The translations under genes and the position numbers were made by a program. The notes below the pieces were generated by a model. The model was not told the origin of the DNA and did no database searches. It saw only the letters and a list, made by a program, of their open reading frames with translations. A DNA stretch of 16,840 nucleotides from DATNPX01 sp036702975 (GTDB lineage: Bacteria > Cyanobacteriota > Vampirovibrionia > Obscuribacterales > Obscuribacteraceae), in NCBI GenBank assembly GCA_036702975.1, contig DATNPX010000011.1, forward strand, positions 1 through 16,840, given 5' to 3'. Below are positions 12,096 through 16,840 of the stretch, in pieces (within the stretch, counting starts at the first letter, position 1; each line of letters starts with the position of its first letter).

Positions 12096-14420
12096 CTAAT
12101 CATTCTGTTTTTGCATCAAATCAAGCCTTGCCCGCCCCCTTGCGCATAGGGCGTCGATAAATTTCTGTTGCTGCCATTCCAAATCTGCCAAGGAAAGCTC
12201 GACTTTGGCCATCTGCGAAAACGCATCTAGCCTGCCAAAAGATTCTAGTGCTTTGTTGAAGAACGTTTTAGACTGCTCGTAGTCCTTGGTCTTTTCTGCA
12301 ATGATTGCAAGCTTGTTTTGAGAGACTGCAAAATTATATTCATAGTCCTGCCCGAGCTTTTGCCATAATGATGCTGCTATCTCCAACAATTTGCGACTCA
12401 GCATCAAGTCATTTTGCTGATAAGCGAAGTCTGCAAAATCAGAGACACAAGTAGCGCACTCAATGCGACGCGCACTGTTGTTAGCAACGGCTACCGCAGA
12501 ATTTTTTTCGACCGCGGTATTATGAGTTTCGTCAATATCATAGCCATAATTTGCAAGACACCACTTGTAGTGCTCGAGAGCGGCCTTCGCCTCGCCTCGC
12601 GCTGCATAGGCCTTTGCTAGCGCAAAGCGTGCAGCTAGCGCATCGGTTGAAAAAAAGTCTTGAGCCTGATTCAGGATGATCTGGGAGTAAAGTCCGAAGT
12701 TGCTTGCAGGGATTGGCTGGTTCTCAGACAGCAAACATTCAGCTATTCCTGTATAGATCTTGCTTAATTCAGTTGCAGTCGTAATTGGCATTGAGACTCC
12801 AGAACTAATCGCTGACCATGTTGTCACATCTCTGGAATCTATTTTTGCTATCGAGTATTGCCCGGTAACGCCTAAGTGCAGTTCTCGTGCAACCATATCC
12901 GCCAGTTGATACTTCAACAGTGCTTGAGGGTAGTTCCCACTGAATCTGTAGAAATCTCCAAACCTTCGCAGCCATTGTAGCTTCGTGATATCAGCACTTG
13001 GTCCGACAAGTTTCAAACGTTGATTAAATCGACTCTCTTCCCGTTCAAAAGCGGACTTGTCCGTAGCCGTTCGACTCGTTGGCTGCTTAAATTCGAGCTG
13101 TTTCGCACTGAGATCTGGTACTGAAGCAACGAGGTAGACAGGGACACCCAGAGCACCAAGAAGGGCTGTCACGATACAACCGATTATTGCAACCACCCAG
13201 CGTTTTTCAGATGCTCGTCGGCAAAACTCCTTGACCGCTACTAAACGTCTTTTCAGCTTCAGAATAATTCGATTTATCCCATGCGAATCTCTTATAACCG
13301 AACGCAACGCATCAGAAAGCTCGCCCATTGTCTGATATCGCTGATCTGGACGTTTAGCTAAGGCCTTACTGATGATGATGTCCATGCTGTCAACGATGGA
13401 TTGATCCTCTTTCTGCACGTTTACCAAATGAGGAATTGGGCCCGTTACATGCATGAACATCGTGCTTGCATGGCTGTCGGCAGCGAAGGGTGGTTTGCCG
13501 CTAATAATTTCGTACATGAGACAACCAACCGCGTAAACATCCGAAGCATTACTGACGGGTTTGCCCGTGCACTGCTCTGGACTCATGTATAACGGTGTGC
13601 CAAAAATGTCACCAGTTGTAGTGTCATTTAGTTTGGTCTCATTCAGGTGAGGAAATACTTTTGCGATTCCGAAATCAACAATTTTCACGATGTCCTCATT
13701 CCCACGGGTTCCTTCGACAATCATGATGTTGCTGGGCTTTATATCTCGATGAATGATTCCGCGCTCATGCACGGACTCAAGTCCATCGCAAATTTGAATA
13801 AAAATACCGAGGGCTTCTAGTATCGGCAGTTTGCCTTGTGATTCCCGTAGCTTCTTACTTAACGTCAGGGAACCAAGGTAGGGTGACACGAGAAAAGGCC
13901 GCCCATCGGGCGAAGTACCATAATCTAAGACCTCATTAATATTCCGGTGATGAACTCTTGCAACAGCTTTGCCTTCTTGGCGAAACCGTCGCATAACGTT
14001 TGGATCGTCCATTCCCTGCTGATGCAAAAGTTTAAGAGCTAGTTTCCGGCCGGACGAAATTTCAGTGACAAGGTACACAGTCCCCATACCGCCCTTGCCA
14101 ATCGTTTGTTCTATGGCGTATGTATCCATAAAAACCGTTCCAAGCAGAGGATCAGTGCCAGAAACATAGCTCTGCGACATGAAGCCAGCCGCTGACAACC
14201 GCGTTTTATCAGAAGTGTCACCATCGCCGCTCTTATTTTGTGGCATTTTCGAGTTGTAGCCGGGTTGCTCTATCAACGTGTCGCTCAAATTGTCGAAGCG
14301 CTGCCGCTGTGGTGTTATCGGCCACGATGAGTCATCATCGGGCTTATCTGTTCGGTTCCAAGGAGTACTCGTCATTTGCTTTAACACGCTGCGCGGTTGC
14401 TTGGTGAAAATTATGCCCAA
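12096..14420 (-). CDS. Membrane Ser/Thr protein kinase with C-terminal TPR-like sensor region
   Basis: This encodes 774 residues if TTG 14420 (GGAG 3 nt upstream) is the start; ATG 14375 is the alternative, without a ribosome site. After a polar N-terminus, the kinase domain spans about 100-376. It has the Gly-rich loop GKGGMG (108-113), Lys130 in LALKLL, Glu149, HRDIKPSN (224-231), DFG (249-251), GTPLYMSPE (274-282) and DVYAVGCLMYE. All catalytic residues are present, so it is a PknB-like active kinase. A basic linker leads to one membrane helix at about 408-435. The outer part (about 440-774) is helical with TPR-like pairs (FYRFSGNYPQALLKYQLADM, AKAYAARGEAKAALEHYKWC). It probably senses or binds a partner outside the membrane and signals inward. 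Its target is unknown. Confidence 0.88.
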   Translation of the reverse strand: MGIIFTKQPRSVLKQMTSTPWNRTDKPDDDSSWPITPQRQRFDNLSDTLIEQPGYNSKMPQNKSGDGDTSDKTRLSAAGFMSQSYVSGTDPLLGTVFMDTYAIEQTIGKGGMGTVYLVTEISSGRKLALKLLHQQGMDDPNVMRRFRQEGKAVARVHHRNINEVLDYGTSPDGRPFLVSPYLGSLTLSKKLRESQGKLPILEALGIFIQICDGLESVHERGIIHRDIKPSNIMIVEGTRGNEDIVKIVDFGIAKVFPHLNETKLNDTTTGDIFGTPLYMSPEQCTGKPVSNASDVYAVGCLMYEIISGKPPFAADSHASTMFMHVTGPIPHLVNVQKEDQSIVDSMDIIISKALAKRPDQRYQTMGELSDALRSVIRDSHGINRIILKLKRRLVAVKEFCRRASEKRWVVAIIGCIVTALLGALGVPVYLVASVPDLSAKQLEFKQPTSRTATDKSAFEREESRFNQRLKLVGPSADITKLQWLRRFGDFYRFSGNYPQALLKYQLADMVARELHLGVTGQYSIAKIDSRDVTTWSAISSGVSMPITTATELSKIYTGIAECLLSENQPIPASNFGLYSQIILNQAQDFFSTDALAARFALAKAYAARGEAKAALEHYKWCLANYGYDIDETHNTAVEKNSAVAVANNSARRIECATCVSDFADFAYQQNDLMLSRKLLEIAASLWQKLGQDYEYNFAVSQNKLAIIAEKTKDYEQSKTFFNKALESFGRLDAFSQMAKVELSLADLEWQQQKFIDALCARGRARLDLMQKQND

Positions 14421-14433
14421 AATCTCCGCCCTT

Positions 14434-14640
14434 TCACTCCGCAGTAGGCTTGAAGTACTTTTCCAAAATGCCGTTCATACGGTCATAGCAATCATTTGCA
14501 GCGTCCAATAATCCCACCCGTTCATAGAATTTCGCCAGTTCGACAAGGGCATCGCCGGTTTGAAGATGATCAGGACCGAACTTCGCTTCGGCGCTTTGGA
14601 CCGCAGCTAAGTAGTCTTTCTCCGTTTTCGTTGAATTCAT
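14434..14640 (-). CDS. Small TPR protein, second of a tandem pair
   Basis: This encodes 68 residues from ATG 14640, chosen because AGGTGA lies 7 nt upstream; the longer frame opening with TTG 14727 would overlap the preceding gene. The sequence has one TPR-like helix pair: AAVQSAEAKFGPDHLQTGDA, then LVELAKFYERVGLLDAANDC. It resembles the 61-residue protein just upstream (AKFGPDHLQTGDALVELAKF against EQFGAYHVETGAGLIQLARY, both followed by GLLD), so the two are paralogues. It ends 13 nt before the kinase start. A single TPR unit could be a partner for the kinase's TPR-like region; this is inference. Confidence 0.65.
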   Translation of the reverse strand: MNSTKTEKDYLAAVQSAEAKFGPDHLQTGDALVELAKFYERVGLLDAANDCYDRMNGILEKYFKPTAE

Positions 14641-14662
14641 AAGCTCGTCACCTGGGGAATCA

Positions 14663-14848
14663 TCACTGAGACAGGAAGCTCTGCAATATTTCTTGTATGC
14701 GTTGTTCGGAAATGCCGTCTGAGTCAAGCAATCCAGAACCGTCGTAATATCGGGCGAGTTGGATCAACCCGGCGCCAGTTTCAACATGGTAAGCGCCGAA
14801 CTGTTCCACTGCATATTGAGCTGCTGTTTCGTTTTTGTTCCAAGTCAT
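14663..14848 (-). CDS. Small TPR-like protein, first of a tandem pair
   Basis: This encodes 61 residues from ATG 14848, which overlaps the stop of the upstream 217-residue gene as ATGA, so translation is coupled. The core (AVEQFGAYHVETGAGLIQLA, then RYYDGSGLLDSD) matches the next gene, but the second helix is shorter and ends IQEILQSFLSQ. It is a degenerate or trimmed TPR unit. The next gene follows after 22 nt. Confidence 0.65.
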   Translation of the reverse strand: MTWNKNETAAQYAVEQFGAYHVETGAGLIQLARYYDGSGLLDSDGISEQRIQEILQSFLSQ

Positions 14849-15498
14849 AATTTTGAGACCTGCTCGTACAAATCAGACCACCGCGCTATCGGCTTCGTAT
14901 AGCCGGTCATGAATGAATCGTCAATTTTGCTGAATGCTCTTTTCGCGATTGCTGTTCTCACCGGATCGTTTTGAAACCAGACGGTTCGCAACTCGCGGCT
15001 CGGGAAAGCCACTTCTATGCCCTTTCCATTCCCAGCCCAGTCGTAAAAGTTTGAAGCTTGGGTCCGAATGACAAAACGCGTGCCATTTTTGAGCAAGTTT
15101 GCTTCGCCCTCTAATGGATGCGAGACACTAATCATGTCGGCGGTGATAGTCTCGGTGGGCGACATAGCGACCGAAGTGTTTTTACTTAAAGAGAGTTCTA
15201 AGCCGTTTTTGAGCTGATAATAATTCAGCCTCGGAGCCGTCCCAAACCGTCTCAAAACACTGGCACAACCAGCATTTGCAGCTGATTCAATTTCGAGCAA
15301 AGCTTTTTCAAGCGCCGCAAGCTGGCCCGTCTTTGCTGCAATCACACCAACGGTGACCGCGCAGAGAGCCGCACCTACTGCACACTCTGCTTGTTTTACT
15401 TGCTTGTCCGTGAGAGAAAGTTCTAAGTGGAATTTATGATTGGCGGTTTCGGGATGCTTATCTGCGACTGCTGAAAGCGATGTTTCTGGGCTGCTCAT
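14845..15498 (-). CDS. Protein of unknown function with one hydrophobic helix
   Basis: This encodes 217 residues from ATG 15498; GTG 15528 is in frame but no better placed. Residues about 37-63 form a hydrophobic helix (ECAVGAALCAVTVGVIAAKT) that may cross or touch the membrane. The C-terminal half (about 90-190) is mixed strands with NGLELSLS, NGTRFVIRTQASNFYDWAGN and GIEVAFPSRELRTVWFQND, then helices. I recognise no family. It is the first gene of the minus-strand block, coupled by ATGA to the small TPR gene. Such coupling suggests the products work together. Confidence 0.65.
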   Translation of the reverse strand: MSSPETSLSAVADKHPETANHKFHLELSLTDKQVKQAECAVGAALCAVTVGVIAAKTGQLAALEKALLEIESAANAGCASVLRRFGTAPRLNYYQLKNGLELSLSKNTSVAMSPTETITADMISVSHPLEGEANLLKNGTRFVIRTQASNFYDWAGNGKGIEVAFPSRELRTVWFQNDPVRTAIAKRAFSKIDDSFMTGYTKPIARWSDLYEQVSKL

Positions 15499-15543
15499 AG
15501 CGTTGCACCGTGAAGAATACAGCTTCACTTTCGCAAGTTTTTG

Positions 15544-15560
15544 TTGCAGAAATCTTGCAG
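15544..15560 (-). promoter_or_regulatory. Direct repeat CTGCAA-N5-CTGCAA between divergent genes
   Basis: On the minus strand CTGCAA occurs at 15560-15555 and 15549-15544. Over 19 bp the site matches that at 8248-8266 in 17 positions. It lies about 46 bp before ATG 15498 and about 100 bp before ATG 15659, so it may control either or both. Confidence 0.5.
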
Positions 15561-15658
15561 CGCAAAAGCACTTCGACTGTGCAATTCAACAGTTACACAA
15601 ACGGTTTGCGTATTGAAGATCTACCGCAGTCCGGTCTCAAACATCAAGGAGAACAATC

Positions 15659-16057
15659 ATGGAACGCTTTGATAAACCGTCGTTGCCGTTGCTTTCAGAA
15701 TGTCCTACTACCCCAGTCAACAAGCTTATGCAAGAGTACATGGCGGCATGGTCATCGAGCGATGGAATGATGCCGCTTGCCAGAAGTAGAGTGATAGCTG
15801 AATCGCATGCCAATACGGCTACCAACGCTGTCGACAAAGCAAAAGCTTATATCGATGTTGCCGTTATCGACCTCTCACAAGCACGCGTCATGGAGCGAAA
15901 CGAACGCTATGAGGACGCAATGACGCCCGGTCCATGCTACTTTGAGCCTGAGTCCCAACGCTTTGAAAAAGAGGCAAATGAGTACCTCAAAAGAGCGAGT
16001 AAAATAGCGCCTGCTGTCACAGAAGCTGTGCTGCTGCGCAGCTTACAGGGCAGATAG
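15659..16057 (+). CDS. Small helical protein of unknown function
   Basis: This encodes 132 residues from ATG 15659, with AAGGAGA 6 nt upstream. After a Pro-rich start (MERFDKPSLPLLSECPTTPV) the chain is helical, with ESHANTATNAVDKAKAYIDV and LSQARVMERNERYEDAM, a break at TPGPCYFEPE, and a last helix (FEKEANEYLKRASKIAPAVT). The helices have TPR-like spacing but no clear motif. No membrane segment or signal is seen. It is divergent from the 217-residue gene and ends 8 nt from the convergent gene at 16066. Confidence 0.7.
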   Translation: MERFDKPSLPLLSECPTTPVNKLMQEYMAAWSSSDGMMPLARSRVIAESHANTATNAVDKAKAYIDVAVIDLSQARVMERNERYEDAMTPGPCYFEPESQRFEKEANEYLKRASKIAPAVTEAVLLRSLQGR

Positions 16058-16065
16058 CTGACGCG

Positions 16066-16767
16066 TTAATGTGTGTCCGCTGTTAAGAGCCGGTCCACCA
16101 TCATAGGGACGACTTTGACGATCATTGCCACTAAAACCAGTGGCATGAGTATTCTCAGCGCGGCGTCTTGCATCGTCACGTTCCAGAATGCGACAAGATA
16201 GTCCGCGAAAAAGCGCCGAAATGCATTCTCCAACCAATCCGCATCAGTTTTCAAAAACTGCGCCGGATCGATGTATGCACCGTTCAAGTACCATGCCAGA
16301 TAGTCTACGTGCTGCTTTCCGGGCATCGAAGGAGTGAAGGTCAAAATCTCTTCGATTTCTTTCAAGGTGCTATTGGCTGTTGCAAATTTTGTAGATTCGA
16401 ACGTTTGCGCCGATTCTGGATTGTCTGTTTGTGTCTGCTGGGGAGGCAGCACAGGCGCCGTGGTTTGCAACTGCTGCGTTGGCTGAGACTCTTGATACTG
16501 CTGGAATTGCAGGCTATGCCCGTTGTCAGGTCGCTGAGTGGCCCAGGTCGGCTGACCGGACAGAGCCGGGGGTCTTTGCGGTTGAATCAACGCAGGCTGT
16601 TGACCTGTCTCCGTTCGAAATATGGGCGCGATTCCGCCCCCGCCCTGGTTGTACGGATTGCCACCGCCGCCGTATGGTCCTACGTGCCGGCCATTCTCTC
16701 CGTACTGCGACCAAGCAGGCAACGAGAAGCCGATTAAAACCACCAGGAGCGTCGAAAACTTTCTCAT
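16066..16767 (-). CDS. Exported Gly/Pro/Gln-rich protein with C-terminal membrane helix
   Basis: This encodes 233 residues from ATG 16767, with AGGGGAA 5 nt upstream. A signal peptide (MRKFSTLLVVLIGFSLPAWS) should be cut near residue 20. Next come a Gly-rich part (about 26-46), a long Pro/Gln-rich disordered part (about 50-125), a folded part rich in aromatic residues (about 135-200, with HVDYLAWYLNGAYIDPAQFL) and a membrane helix at about 204-224 (LRILMPLVLVAMIVKVVPMM). It is probably anchored with most of the chain outside the cytoplasm. Its ATG overlaps the stop of the upstream gene (ATGA). Small exported proteins like this occur in secretion and conjugation gene sets, but I cannot assign it. 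Confidence 0.75.
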   Translation of the reverse strand: MRKFSTLLVVLIGFSLPAWSQYGENGRHVGPYGGGGNPYNQGGGGIAPIFRTETGQQPALIQPQRPPALSGQPTWATQRPDNGHSLQFQQYQESQPTQQLQTTAPVLPPQQTQTDNPESAQTFESTKFATANSTLKEIEEILTFTPSMPGKQHVDYLAWYLNGAYIDPAQFLKTDADWLENAFRRFFADYLVAFWNVTMQDAALRILMPLVLVAMIVKVVPMMVDRLLTADTH

Positions 16768-16840
16768 GCTGCTTCCCCTACCTGAATCTCTTTTTTCTGG
16801 GCGCTACGCTTCTCTAACGCCTCGTGGAACGTTTCCTGCA
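16764..16840 (-). CDS. 3' end of an upstream gene, unknown (partial)
   Basis: An open frame enters from the right edge and ends at TGA 16764-16766, giving 24 visible residues (HEALEKRSAQKKEIQVGEAA at the end). It is charged and probably helical. The stop overlaps ATG 16767 of the next gene as ATGA, a sign of a true coupled operon gene. Too short to identify. Confidence 0.55.
   Translation of the reverse strand, partial: QETFHEALEKRSAQKKEIQVGEAA

Noticed and set aside
1..16840. CRISPR arrays, tRNA and rRNA genes.
   Set aside because: None seen: the only regular repeats are the 24-bp transposon ends, which are contiguous without spacers.

Overview
The window looks like part of a plasmid, or a plasmid-like accessory region, from a moderate-GC bacterium. 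The main evidence is a replication initiator of the RPA/RepA type (2695-3888, minus) with repeat-rich noncoding DNA downstream and operator-like dyads in its promoter. The accessory cargo fits: a toxin-antitoxin pair, two serine recombinases, a small transposon-like element, a short Rhs toxin and many genes of unknown function. A Ser/Thr kinase fused to a TPR-like region, tiny TPR proteins and other orphan proteins recall non-photosynthetic Cyanobacteria relatives (Melainabacteria, Obscuribacterales). That placement is only an impression from protein style.

Layout. 1-96 is the tail of a serine recombinase. 223-692 is a DUF4258/BrnT-like toxin-antitoxin pair. 935-1279 is a winged-helix protein whose promoter holds a perfect 20-bp palindrome between -35 and -10. 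1280-2694 has no convincing gene but many repeats and hairpins and is the best origin candidate. 2695-3888 is rep, and 4242-4808 is a divergent helix-turn-helix/coiled-coil protein. 4856-6370 is a short Rhs protein with a phospholipase A2-like C-terminus, followed after 3 nt by a 59-residue two-helix membrane protein that is a candidate immunity factor. 6615-6687 holds two strong hairpins. 6746-7804 is a 1,059-bp element with iterated 24-bp repeats at both ends; it carries a resolvase and a regulator but no transposase.

The right half (8308-16840) is mainly a minus-strand block. It runs from a 217-residue unknown protein through two tiny coupled TPR paralogues, a membrane Ser/Thr kinase and an acyltransferase-3 enzyme to a membrane protein with a duplicated helical module. 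Two small plus-strand genes of unknown function (8308-8742 and 15659-16057) border it. A secreted or anchored Gly/Pro/Gln-rich protein and a coupled partial gene close the window.

How the parts fit together. The left half supplies replication, maintenance and mobility. The Rhs pair is probably for competition or post-segregational advantage. The kinase operon probably senses something and acts at the envelope. A direct repeat with an 11-bp period, built on CTGCAA, recurs in noncoding DNA before 8308 and before 15498/15659, suggesting one shared regulator for these genes.
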